Source of the DNA: Amycolatopsis australiensis
Lineage (GTDB): Bacteria > Actinomycetota > Actinomycetes > Mycobacteriales > Pseudonocardiaceae
Direction: 5' to 3'
NCBI RefSeq assembly: GCF_900119165.1
Contig: NZ_FPJG01000006.1
Location: 7,478,001 to 7,542,000 of the forward strand
DNA: 64,000 nucleotides
A program made the translations under genes and the position numbers. Shown here piece by piece: positions 40,265 through 48,947 of the stretch (its first letter is position 1; every line of letters begins with the position of its first letter). Under the pieces are notes generated by a model that saw only the letters and a program-made list of their open reading frames with translations, had not been told where the DNA came from and did no database searches.

Positions 40265-41446
40265 TCAGACAGAATCCAGCACGACTTCGAACGCCACTTC
40301 CGCGGCCCCCAGCAGCTTCACATCCGCCCCCAGCGCCGAGCTCACGATCCGGGTGCCGCCGACCGCCCGGCTCACCAGGCTGCGCCGCCGCACCTCGGCG
40401 CCGACGTGGCGCACCACCGGCTCCGGCAGCACCGTCAGCAGGTCGCCGAGGATGACCAGCTGCGGCCCGAGCAGGTTGACGACGTTGATCAGCCCGAGCG
40501 TCAGCCATTCGGCGAACTCCGCGAGCCGCGGCAGCGCCGATTCCGGGTCGCGGCCCAGCTCGCGCAGCTCGAACAGGATCGCCCCGCGCGGGGTGTCCTC
40601 GGGCAGGCCGAGCGCCCGGCACAGGGCCGCCTCGCCGACCTCGGTCTCCCAGCAGCCGCTGCTGCCGCAGTAGCAGGGCCGCCCGTCCGGGCGGATCACC
40701 ATGTGCCCGATCTCGCCGACGTAGCCGGAGCCGCCGCGCAGCGCCGAGCCTTCCGCGATGACACCGCCGCCGACTCCCACGTCCGCCGAGATGTACACCA
40801 CGTCGGACGACCCGCGGGCCGCGCCGCGCAGGTGCTCGGCGACCGCGCCCAGCTCGGCGTCGTTGCCGACCAGGATCGGGATCTGCAGGACCCCGCCGAG
40901 CCGCTCGCCGAGCGCGACGTCGGTCCAGCGCAGGTTCGGCGCCTCGTGCACGTACCCGTCCGCGCGCCGGATGACGCCGGGCACCGACACGCCGGCCGCC
41001 ACCGGGGTCACGCCGAGGTCGCCGGCCAGGATGGCCGTCGACTCGATGACGTGGGTGATGACCTCGTCGGGCTGGCCCATCCGGCCGCGCAGGTTCCAGC
41101 TGTTGCGGCCCAGGATCTGCCCGCCCAGCCCGACCAGTGCGATCGCGACGTGCTCGACCTGCAGGTCGACCGCGAGCACGACCGCCGCGTGCGGCTGGGG
41201 CAGGACCAGGAGCGAGGGGCGGCCCGCCCCTCGTCCCGGCCTCGGCACCTTCTCCTCGACGACACCGGCTTCGGCGAGCCCGTCGACGAGGGTCTTGATC
41301 GTGCTCCGGTTGAGCCCCAGCTGGGTGGCCAGGGTCGCCCGGGTGCTCGGCCCGCCGACGTGCAGCAGGCGGAGCAGTGTCGTGCGGTTGTGCCGGCGCA
41401 CCTCGTCCGGTCGTGCAACGGGCGTGCTGGTCACGGGCTTTATCAT
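40265..41446 (-). CDS. ROK-family transcriptional repressor (XylR/NagC type)
   Basis: A 393-residue regulator: N-terminal winged helix (residues 12-75, with GLNRSTIKTLVDGLAEAG), then a ROK sugar-binding domain with the zinc site CYCGSSGCWE near 265 and GYVGEIGHM before it. It should release DNA on binding a sugar. It is the last gene of the ABC operon, 11 bp after the permease, so it likely autoregulates through the palindrome at 45053. Confidence 0.88.
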   Translation of the reverse strand: MIKPVTSTPVARPDEVRRHNRTTLLRLLHVGGPSTRATLATQLGLNRSTIKTLVDGLAEAGVVEEKVPRPGRGAGRPSLLVLPQPHAAVVLAVDLQVEHVAIALVGLGGQILGRNSWNLRGRMGQPDEVITHVIESTAILAGDLGVTPVAAGVSVPGVIRRADGYVHEAPNLRWTDVALGERLGGVLQIPILVGNDAELGAVAEHLRGAARGSSDVVYISADVGVGGGVIAEGSALRGGSGYVGEIGHMVIRPDGRPCYCGSSGCWETEVGEAALCRALGLPEDTPRGAILFELRELGRDPESALPRLAEFAEWLTLGLINVVNLLGPQLVILGDLLTVLPEPVVRHVGAEVRRRSLVSRAVGGTRIVSSALGADVKLLGAAEVAFEVVLDSV

Positions 41447-41457
41447 CCCATGCTGGT

Positions 41458-42924
41458 TCAGCGCGCCGACGCAGCCGCGCGGCGCCGGGACAGCGCGTCG
41501 ACCGTGGCGGCGAGCAGCAGGACCAGACCGGTGACGATGTTGACCACGGCCGCGGTCTGCTTGAGCAGGCCGAGACCGTTGATCACCACGGCGATCACGA
41601 GACCACCGACGACGGCGTCGGCCACCCGGCCCTTGCCGCCGAACAGCGACGTCCCGCCGATGACCGCCGAACCCACCGCGAACAGCAGCGTGTTCAGGCC
41701 ACCGGACTGCGGGCTGACCGAGCCGACCTTCGACGCGGCGACGATGCCGCCGAGCGCGGCGACGGCCGACCCGATCACGAACACGCTCGCCCGGATCTTC
41801 GGCACGTCGATACCGGCACGGCGGGCGGCTTCCTTGTTGCCGCCGACCGCGTAGATGTAGCGGCCGTAGCGGGTCTTGTTGAGCACGTACGTGCCCGCGA
41901 CCAGCAGCGCCAGCACGATCGGGATGATGTACGGCACGCCCTGGATGCTCACGACCGCCTTGTTCGGCGAACGGTTGATCGTCAGCAGCCAGGTGCCCAG
42001 CGCCGACAGCACGACGAGCGCGCCGACCTTGGCCGCGACGAGCGGCGTCGGCTGCACGACGAGGCCGCGCTGCAGCCGCTTGAAGTGGCTGAGCAGCGTG
42101 ATCACCGCGAACCCGCCGGCGGCGACGACGAAGAAGATCCAGCTGCCCAGGATGCTCAGGTTGCCGTTGGAGATCTTGTAGAGGATGTCGGAGTTGGTGA
42201 TGCCGATCGTGCCGCCTTCACCGATGAACTGCAGCAGGACGCCCTGCCAGACGATGAACAGCGCCAGCGTCACGACGAAGGACGGCATGCCGATCTTCGA
42301 GACCAGGAAGCCGGTGATGCAGCCGATCGAGGTGCCGACGCAGATGGCCAGCAGGATCTCCAGCCAGGCGTTCGCGGGAATGCCGATCGCGACGATCAGC
42401 AGGCCGACGAGCGACAGCGCGGCGCCGGGCCAGATCCGCTGGTAGGCCGACAGCAGCATCGCGACCGCGAGCACGCCGATGAACGTGATGAACACGCCGG
42501 AACCCATGTTGCCCAGCAGGTTCCCGTTGTGCACGAAGTGCAGCGCCATCACCGAGGCCGCGACACCGGACGCGGTGCCGGCGGCGAGGTCGATCTCGCC
42601 GAGCAGCAGCACGAAGACGATGCCCATCGCGATGATGATCACGCCCGCGCCCTGCGGGAACAGGTTCGCGATGTTGCCCAGGGTGAAGAAGTTGTCCGAG
42701 AGGACGCTGAAGAGGATGACCAGCACGAGCAGGCCGAACAGCGACGGCAGGGCGCCGAGCTCGCCGGCCCGCAGGCGGGCGAAGTAGTCACGGATCGCTT
42801 CGCCGGTTGACATCGATGTCGTGTCGATGCCGAAGTCGGAGATCGCCGCGGTGGGGTTCTGGGTCTGCGCGAGCGTGTCCGAGGCCGGGGTGGCCGCCTC
42901 GTGCTTGGCAGGGGTTTCAGTCAT
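41458..42924 (-). CDS. XylH-type sugar ABC transporter permease
   Basis: A 488-residue membrane protein with roughly 12-14 helices, longer than RbsC-type permeases (about 320) but in the range of actinobacterial XylH. The first 50 residues are cytoplasmic and hydrophilic. The motif GRYIYAVGGNKEAARRAGI (near 370) is the coupling loop conserved in RbsC/XylH permeases. It should pass a pentose-like sugar delivered by the binding protein. Confidence 0.88.
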   Translation of the reverse strand: MTETPAKHEAATPASDTLAQTQNPTAAISDFGIDTTSMSTGEAIRDYFARLRAGELGALPSLFGLLVLVILFSVLSDNFFTLGNIANLFPQGAGVIIIAMGIVFVLLLGEIDLAAGTASGVAASVMALHFVHNGNLLGNMGSGVFITFIGVLAVAMLLSAYQRIWPGAALSLVGLLIVAIGIPANAWLEILLAICVGTSIGCITGFLVSKIGMPSFVVTLALFIVWQGVLLQFIGEGGTIGITNSDILYKISNGNLSILGSWIFFVVAAGGFAVITLLSHFKRLQRGLVVQPTPLVAAKVGALVVLSALGTWLLTINRSPNKAVVSIQGVPYIIPIVLALLVAGTYVLNKTRYGRYIYAVGGNKEAARRAGIDVPKIRASVFVIGSAVAALGGIVAASKVGSVSPQSGGLNTLLFAVGSAVIGGTSLFGGKGRVADAVVGGLVIAVVINGLGLLKQTAAVVNIVTGLVLLLAATVDALSRRRAAASAR

Positions 42925-42944
42925 TTCCGGTTCTTTCTTCCCGC

Positions 42945-43718
42945 TCACAGGACCACGGCTTCGGGCCGGGCCAGGCCGAGGTCGCCGGAGCGACCCGCGG
43001 TGATCAGCTCCACGACCTGGCCGTGGGTGACGTCCTTCGTGTGCACCTCGGCGACGAGCCTGCCGAGGTAGAGCACGGCGATGCGGTCGGCGACCTCGAA
43101 CACGTCGGCCATGTTGTGGCTGATCAGCACGACCCCGAGGCCCTGCTCGGCCAGCCGGCGGACCAGGTCGAGCACCTGCCGCGTCTGGGCGACACCGAGG
43201 GCGGCGGTCGGCTCGTCGAGGACGACGACCTTGCTGTTCCACAGCACCGACTTGGCGATGGCGACGGTCTGGCGCTGACCACCGGACAGCGAGGAGACGG
43301 GCGTCCGGACGGACTTCACCGTCCGGACGGACAGGGAGGCCAGCGTCTCGCGGGCGGCCTTCTCCATGCTGGCTTCGTCGAGCTTCCACGAACTGCCGCG
43401 TTCGCGGCCGAGGAACATGTTCTGGACGATGTCGAGGTTGTCGGCGAGCGCGAGGTCCTGGTAGACGACCTCGATGCCGAGCTGCGCGGCGTCCTTCGGG
43501 CCGCGGATGTGGGCGTCCGCCCCGTTGAACCGCACGGCCCCCGAGTCGTACGGGTGGATGCCGGCGATGCACTTGACGAGGGTCGACTTGCCGGCGCCGT
43601 TGTCGCCGACGAGTGCGGTCACTTCCCCCGCACGCACGTCGAAGTCCACGTCGTGGAGGACGTGGACGGGGCCGAAGCTCTTGTTCAGGCCCTTGATCTC
43701 GAGAATGGGCTCACTCAT
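42945..43718 (-). CDS. single-domain sugar ABC transporter ATPase
   Basis: A 257-residue ATPase with Walker A GDNGAGKST (near 38-46), signature LSGGQRQ (near 143), Walker B VVVLDEPTAAL and switch His in LISHNMADV. Unlike E. coli XylG or RbsA, which have two ATPase domains, it has one, so it would work as a homodimer (FrcA-like). It sits between the binding protein and the permease. Confidence 0.9.
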   Translation of the reverse strand: MSEPILEIKGLNKSFGPVHVLHDVDFDVRAGEVTALVGDNGAGKSTLVKCIAGIHPYDSGAVRFNGADAHIRGPKDAAQLGIEVVYQDLALADNLDIVQNMFLGRERGSSWKLDEASMEKAARETLASLSVRTVKSVRTPVSSLSGGQRQTVAIAKSVLWNSKVVVLDEPTAALGVAQTRQVLDLVRRLAEQGLGVVLISHNMADVFEVADRIAVLYLGRLVAEVHTKDVTHGQVVELITAGRSGDLGLARPEAVVL

Positions 43719-43808
43719 GGATGGGCTTTCTCCTGGGTGGGGACCGGGCCGGGACGCGCCGTCGGGGTGCGCGTCCCGGCCCGGCTGTTCATGGGGTGGT
43801 GCGGGGGC

Positions 43809-44951
43809 TCAGGAGATGCCGAGCGAGCTGCACTTGGCGGCGAGGTCGCCACCGCAGATCTCGCTCGCCTTCACGTAGCCCTGGGTCACGACGGTCTTGA
43901 TGTCCTTCGCCAGGATCGTGGTCGGGGTGAGCAGCACGGACTTGATGTCGCGGTTGTTCTTCGGGTCGTGCAGCTTGCCCGTCGCGATGGCGTCGGCGCC
44001 GGCGGTGTCACCCTTGGCGAGGGCGGCGGCCAGCTTGGCGGTGGCCTCGGCCTCTTCCTTGATCGGCTTGAAGACCGTCATGTACTGGTCGCCACGCATG
44101 ACCGCCATGAGGCCGTCGGCGGTCGCGTCCTGGCCGGTGACCGGGACCTTCCCGTTGAGGCCGTTCTTCTTCAGGATGGTGATGACCGCGCCGGCCAGGC
44201 CGTCGTTCGCCGCGACGACGCCGTCGACCTTGCCGCCGTTGGCGGTGAAGATCTGCTCGAACGTCGTGCCGCCGAGCTGGTTGTCCCAGTCGTTGATCGG
44301 CTGCTTCTGGATGCGCTTGAGCTTGCCCGAGGAGAACAGCGGCTCGAGGACGGAGTCCTGGCCCTTGGTGAAGAGCGTGGCGTTGTTGTCGGTCGGGGCG
44401 CCCTCGATCTGGACGACGCCCGCGCCCGCCTTGTCCTTGAGCGCGTCGGCCATGGCCTGGCCCTGCAGCTGGCCGACCTTCTCGTTGTCGAACGAGACGT
44501 AGTAGTCGGCGGAGCCGCCGAGGCTCGGGCGGTCGTAGTCGATGACCGGGATGCCGGCACCCTTCGCCTTCGCCTCGACGGCGGCACCGACGGCCGGGTC
44601 GGACGGGGCGATGATCAGGGCCTTGACGCCGGAGCTGATGAAGCCGTCGGCGAGGGTGGTGAACTTCTGGGCGTCGCCCTGGGCGTTCTGGACGTCGGCG
44701 TCGAAGCCCTGGGCCGCGAGCGCGGCCTGCAGCATGGGCTTGTCGAAGGCCTCCCAGCGCGCCGAGCTGGCGGTCTCCGGCAGGATGACGCCGACCTTGC
44801 CGTTGGCGCCACCGCCGCCACCGGCCTGCGCGGAGGAGGAAGCGGAGCTGCTCCCCGTGCCCCCGCTGTTCGAACTGTTGGCACCGCAAGCGGTCAGCAC
44901 CAGGCCGGTGCTCACCGTGGCGGCGAGGAGGGTAAGGGTTCTGCTGCGCAT
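43809..44951 (-). CDS. XylF-type sugar-binding lipoprotein
   Basis: The 380-residue precursor has a lipoprotein signal peptide with lipobox LTAC (Cys near residue 21), then a Ser/Gly-rich spacer and a type-I periplasmic-binding fold. The stretch VIDYDRP...YYVSFDNEKVGQLQG is typical of D-xylose-binding XylF; VDGVVAANDGLAGAV is the sugar-contact hinge. It is anchored outside the membrane and feeds the permease. GGAAGGAACGAGG precedes the ATG. It is first in the four-gene operon. Confidence 0.87.
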   Translation of the reverse strand: MRSRTLTLLAATVSTGLVLTACGANSSNSGGTGSSSASSSAQAGGGGGANGKVGVILPETASSARWEAFDKPMLQAALAAQGFDADVQNAQGDAQKFTTLADGFISSGVKALIIAPSDPAVGAAVEAKAKGAGIPVIDYDRPSLGGSADYYVSFDNEKVGQLQGQAMADALKDKAGAGVVQIEGAPTDNNATLFTKGQDSVLEPLFSSGKLKRIQKQPINDWDNQLGGTTFEQIFTANGGKVDGVVAANDGLAGAVITILKKNGLNGKVPVTGQDATADGLMAVMRGDQYMTVFKPIKEEAEATAKLAAALAKGDTAGADAIATGKLHDPKNNRDIKSVLLTPTTILAKDIKTVVTQGYVKASEICGGDLAAKCSSLGIS

Positions 44952-45052
44952 CCTCGTTCCTTCCGGATCCAAGCATTGGTGACGAGTGGGCCGTCGACGA
45001 CGTCTCGGGCCCGTGCGGGACGGTGATCCGGAGAGTCCCGGCGCACCGACGC

Positions 45053-45079
45053 GCATATGTTGTGGGCGACAACATATGC
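45053..45079. promoter_or_regulatory. 27-bp palindromic operator of the sugar ABC operon
   Basis: Two perfect 11-base arms, GCATATGTTGT and ACAACATATGC, flank GGGCG. The site lies just downstream of the predicted transcription start and 102 bases before the lipoprotein ATG, a classic repressor position. The AT-rich arms stand out in this GC-rich sequence. The ROK regulator of the same operon is the natural candidate binder. Confidence 0.75.
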
Positions 45080-45097
45080 CGCTGAGCGGCTGCGGGG

Positions 45098-45127
45098 AAG
45101 ATAGCTGGATCGATTAAATGACACCAA
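45098..45127 (-). promoter_or_regulatory. SigA-type promoter of the sugar ABC operon
   Basis: On the minus strand a -35 TTGGTG (45122-45127) and -10 TATCTT (45098-45103) are spaced by 18 bases. The predicted start near 45091 would place the operator at about +13 to +39. Confidence 0.6.
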
Positions 45128-45751
45128 TTGGACACGGTTCGGCAACACGAGCTGAACCTCGCCCGGAAAGAGTAGATCCGCTGACGATGTGATCGCCAGC
45201 ACTCACGGTGTGTTACATCCAGGTTTCGTGCCGGCGCGGAGGTAGTCCTGGTGGGTGCACCGAGCGCGACGCTGCGGTGGAGTGGTGGTGAACCCACGGA
45301 TCGAGCGGCCGATTGGTCGCCGACTTGCGAAGTTTCGGGCGAAAGGTGCCCGAAGCGACATCTTGTGGGGGTCGCTCGGGCAGGGCGGTGGTGATGTGGG
45401 TGGTACGCAGGGTTACCGCTGGGGTGGGTGCGGTCGGGAACGGACGGTGACCGGCGAGTTCAGCCCACTGGGCGACACGGCGGGGTCGGTTCGGGCTCTT
45501 GGGTGGGCGGCCGGTGGGGCCAGCGGACCCGGATGAAGGGGGCCGGGGGCGCTGGAGCTCGGGCGCCGTGGCAGACCCGCGGGGCGCGAGGACTGGCCCC
45601 CGAAAGTCGAGCGGATCGCGGACCACCAACACCCGCGGAGGCGATCACCACCGGAATGCCGGGCCGGAGGCGCCGCGCGGGCTGCCCACCAGACGTCAGC
45701 AGATTCCAGCCATGGCCTCGCCCGGGCCTCCCCTCCCCCAACCCGGCGGAA
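45128..45751. other. gene-free interval, no supported feature
   Basis: About 620 bp between the ABC-operon promoter and the helicase stop. The plus strand is G-rich in 45230-45560. Open frames here have arginine/proline/glycine compositions typical of chance frames in GC-rich DNA, and none has a ribosome-binding site or a recognisable domain. Confidence 0.5.
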
Positions 45752-47491
45752 CTACCAGGACCGCAGCGTCACGATCCGCTCCTCGAGCTGCTCGACAGTC
45801 GCCATGGCGGTGGGCGGTCCTCCGCAAACCCGCCTCAGCTCGTTGTGAATCGCGCCGTGCGGCTTCTTCGTCCGATGGTGGTACATCCCCACCAGCGCGT
45901 TCAGCTCCTTGCGCAACGCTCCGAGCCGCTCGCTCACCGACTGCGGACGGGCCTGCGCCACCGGCGCCGGCTCCTCCTTCGCCGGCTTGCGGCGCTTCTC
46001 GTCCGCCAGCTGCTCCTCCTGGCGCTTGCGCAGCAGCGCGCGGACCTGGTCCGGCTCCAGCAGGCCCGGCAGGCCCAGGTACTCCTGCTCCTCGTCCGAC
46101 CCCGAGAACACCGCTGTGCCGAAGGAGTTGCCGTCGTAGATGACCTGGTCCAGCTCGGCCGAGGCGCCCAGGGACGTGAAGGCCTTCTCCTCCTCGCCCG
46201 GCTCGTCCTCGGTGCGGTTGGCCTGGGCCAGGAGCTCGTCCTCCCAGCCCTCCTTCTCGCGGTGCGGCTTGCCCAGCACGTGGTCGCGCTGGGCCTCCAG
46301 CTCACTCGCCAGCTCCAGCAGCACCGGCACCGACGGCAGGAACACACTCGCCGTCTCGCCCTTGCGCCGGGCACGCACGTACCGGCCGATCGCCTGGGCG
46401 AAGAACAGCGGGGTCGACGCGCTCGTCGCGTACACGCCCACCGCCAGCCGCGGGACGTCGACGCCTTCCGAGACCATGCGGACCGCCACTATCCAGCGGT
46501 CCGTCGAGTCCGAGAACTCCTTGATCCGGCCCGACGCCTTCGGGTCGTCCGACAGCACCAGCGTCGGGCGCTCGCCCGACAGCCGCTCCAGGATCTTCGC
46601 GTACGCGCGCGCCGTGTCCTGGTCGGTCGCGATCACCAGGCCGCCCGCGTCCGGCACGCCCTGGCGCACCTGCGACAGCCGCGTGTCCGCCGCCTGCAGC
46701 ACCGCCGGGATCCACTCGCCCGCCGGGTCGAGCGCGGTGCGCCACGCCCGCGCGTTCTGCTCCGCGGTCAGCGGCTCGCCGAGCCGTGCCGTGAACTCCT
46801 CGCCCGCGCTCGTGCGCCACGAAGCTTCGCCCGAGTACGCCAGGAACACGACCGGCCGGACCACGCCGTCGGCCAGCGCGTCCGCGTAGCCGTACGAGTG
46901 GTCGGCCTTGCTGCGCTGGAAGCCGCCGGCGTCCGGCTCGTACGTGACGAATGGGATCGCCGAGTCGTCGGACCGGAACGGCGTGCCGGTCAGCGCCAGG
47001 CGCCGGACCGCCGGCGTGAACGCCTCGCGTGTCGCGTCGCCCCACGACTTCGCGTCGCCCGCGTGGTGGATTTCGTCGAGGATCACCAGCGTCTTGCGGT
47101 TCTCGGTCCGCACCCGGTGCAGCGTCGGGTGCGCCGCCACCTGCGCGTAAGTCACCGCGACGCCGTTGTAGTCCGACGAGGTGACGCCGGTGGTGTTGCG
47201 GAAGTTCGAGTCGATCTGGATGCCGGCGGCGGCCGCCGACGCGGCCCACTGGTGCTTGAGGTGCTCGGTCGGGGTGACGATCGTGACCGCCTCGACCGTG
47301 CGGTCGCTGAGCAGCTCCGCGGCGATCCGCAGGCCGAACACCGTCTTGCCGGCCCCCGGCGTCGCCACCGCGAGGAAGTCCTTCGGCTTCTGCGTCAGGT
47401 ACTTCGTCAGCGCCCGCCGCTGCCACGCCCGCAGCGGGCGCGCGGTCGAGTCCTTCTCCGCGGGAGGCGCCCCGAGCTGCGTCTCCGTCAT
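45752..47491 (-). CDS. DEAD/DEAH-box (SSL2/XPB-like) helicase
   Basis: A 579-residue superfamily-2 helicase. The N-terminal RecA domain has the Q-like RPLRAWQRRAL, Walker A ATPGAGKT (near 43-50), DEIHHAG (near 138) and LTGTPFR (near 168); the second has IGRYVRARR (motif VI, near 365). A charged C-terminal region of about 150 residues follows. It probably translocates on duplex DNA or RNA; its specific role is unknown. It is divergent from the YihY gene with 225 bp between starts. Confidence 0.88.
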   Translation of the reverse strand: MTETQLGAPPAEKDSTARPLRAWQRRALTKYLTQKPKDFLAVATPGAGKTVFGLRIAAELLSDRTVEAVTIVTPTEHLKHQWAASAAAAGIQIDSNFRNTTGVTSSDYNGVAVTYAQVAAHPTLHRVRTENRKTLVILDEIHHAGDAKSWGDATREAFTPAVRRLALTGTPFRSDDSAIPFVTYEPDAGGFQRSKADHSYGYADALADGVVRPVVFLAYSGEASWRTSAGEEFTARLGEPLTAEQNARAWRTALDPAGEWIPAVLQAADTRLSQVRQGVPDAGGLVIATDQDTARAYAKILERLSGERPTLVLSDDPKASGRIKEFSDSTDRWIVAVRMVSEGVDVPRLAVGVYATSASTPLFFAQAIGRYVRARRKGETASVFLPSVPVLLELASELEAQRDHVLGKPHREKEGWEDELLAQANRTEDEPGEEEKAFTSLGASAELDQVIYDGNSFGTAVFSGSDEEQEYLGLPGLLEPDQVRALLRKRQEEQLADEKRRKPAKEEPAPVAQARPQSVSERLGALRKELNALVGMYHHRTKKPHGAIHNELRRVCGGPPTAMATVEQLEERIVTLRSW

Positions 47492-47716
47492 GCCGGTCCT
47501 CCCCCTCGCTCATACCTCTGACGTGCGAAAACCCTCACTGTGGTACCGGCTGCTGCGGCATTGCGCGGCCGGCGACTTGCGGTGAGGGCACTGGAGCGAG
47601 TCTACCGGCCGGGCCCGACAGTTCCGGGCACCGGCACGGGTGATGTCCCCCGACACGCCCGGCCGCAGGGGGTGTGACGAGCCAAATCAGCACGGATGGA
47701 CCATGCTGGACACGTC

Positions 47717-48859
47717 ATGGGTGAGGTGCAGCCGTCCGGAGCGACGAAGGTGGCCCGCAAGGGGCCGTGGCGCCTGCTCACGCGCACGCTGGCCAAGGCC
47801 TGGGACGGCAACATCTTCTCCGAGGCCGCCGAGGCGGCCTTCTGGCAGACGCTCTCGCTGCCGCCGCTGCTGCTGGGGCTGCTCGGCGCGCTCGGGTTCG
47901 TCGGCGAGTGGTTCGGCCAGGGCGTGGTCACCGCGGTGCACGACCGGATCATCGGCTTCTGCCGGACCGTGTTCAGCCAGAACGCCGTGCACGACATCAT
48001 CGAGCCGACCGTGAACAGCATCCTCACCGTCGGCAAGGGCGAGATCGTCTCGGTCGGCTTCCTCATCTCGCTGTGGGCGGGCTCGTCGGCGATGTCGTCG
48101 TTCGTGGACGCGATCACCGTCGCGCACGACCAGTACGGCGTCCGCAACGACGTCTGGCAGCGGATCTTCGCGCTCCTGCTCTACCTGTGCGGCCTGGTCG
48201 TCCTGGTGGTCGGGCTGCCGCTGCTGGCGATCGGCCCCGACCTGCTGCCGGAGTTCTTCCCGGCCGACTGGCGCCCGACCGTGACGTCGTGGGTGAGCGC
48301 GCTGTACTTCCCGACGCTCGGCGTGATGATCACCCTCGCCCTGACCACGCTGTACAAGCTCGCGCTGCCGCGGAAGCTGCCGTGGCACCGCGGGCTGCCC
48401 GGCGCGGTGCTCGCCATGGTCGTGTTCCTGCTGTCCTCGGTCGGCCTGCGCATCTACCTCAACTGGATCACCAAGACCGGCTACACCTACGGCGCGCTCG
48501 CCGCGCCGATCGCCTTCCTGCTCCTGATGTTCTTCATCGGGCTGGCCGTGGTCGGCGGCGCGTACTTCAACAGCGCCATCCAGGAGCTGTGGCCGGCGAA
48601 GGCGACCCGGCGGCAGCGGCGGAAGTGGCGGCGGCTGGAAATGGAACGCGCCTCCGAGCGGCTGCGCTCGGAAGAAGGCCGCCGGCTGTGGGAGCGCACG
48701 ACCACGCCGCTGAAGCGCCCGCGCGAAGACGCCGCCGGGAACGGCGAAGCACCGTCCGAAGAGGACGGCCCGTCACCGAGCGCGCCGGAACCGGCACCGA
48801 GCGCTTCTCAGGGCCGCGTCTCCTCCCAAGGGAGGACCCGGAATCCACCCCCAGACTGA
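47717..48859 (+). CDS. YihY/BrkB-family membrane protein
   Basis: A 380-residue membrane protein with six helices in about residues 30-285 and the family motif FLISLWAGSSAMSSFVDAI near 115. The C-terminal 100 residues are cytoplasmic, basic then acidic/proline-rich. The function of YihY proteins is unsettled (not RNase BN, despite old annotations). M. tuberculosis Rv2707, near sigB, is the positional counterpart (recalled). ATG at 47717 was chosen as the first residue before the conserved region; no strong ribosome-binding site is visible. Confidence 0.85.
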   Translation: MGEVQPSGATKVARKGPWRLLTRTLAKAWDGNIFSEAAEAAFWQTLSLPPLLLGLLGALGFVGEWFGQGVVTAVHDRIIGFCRTVFSQNAVHDIIEPTVNSILTVGKGEIVSVGFLISLWAGSSAMSSFVDAITVAHDQYGVRNDVWQRIFALLLYLCGLVVLVVGLPLLAIGPDLLPEFFPADWRPTVTSWVSALYFPTLGVMITLALTTLYKLALPRKLPWHRGLPGAVLAMVVFLLSSVGLRIYLNWITKTGYTYGALAAPIAFLLLMFFIGLAVVGGAYFNSAIQELWPAKATRRQRRKWRRLEMERASERLRSEEGRRLWERTTTPLKRPREDAAGNGEAPSEEDGPSPSAPEPAPSASQGRVSSQGRTRNPPPD

Positions 48860-48947
48860 GTCGCTCCTCAGGTCGGACATGGCACGCTCGGCGCGTCACT
48901 GACGCAGGCGTCGGTCGCCGCGTCGTTCCCGAGGGGGTTCCCACGTC

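Noticed and set aside
45213..45632. A minus-strand 139-codon frame between the ABC operon and the helicase
   Set aside because: Pro/Arg/Ser-rich, with no ribosome-binding site and no recognisable pattern. It overlaps equally poor frames on the other strand.
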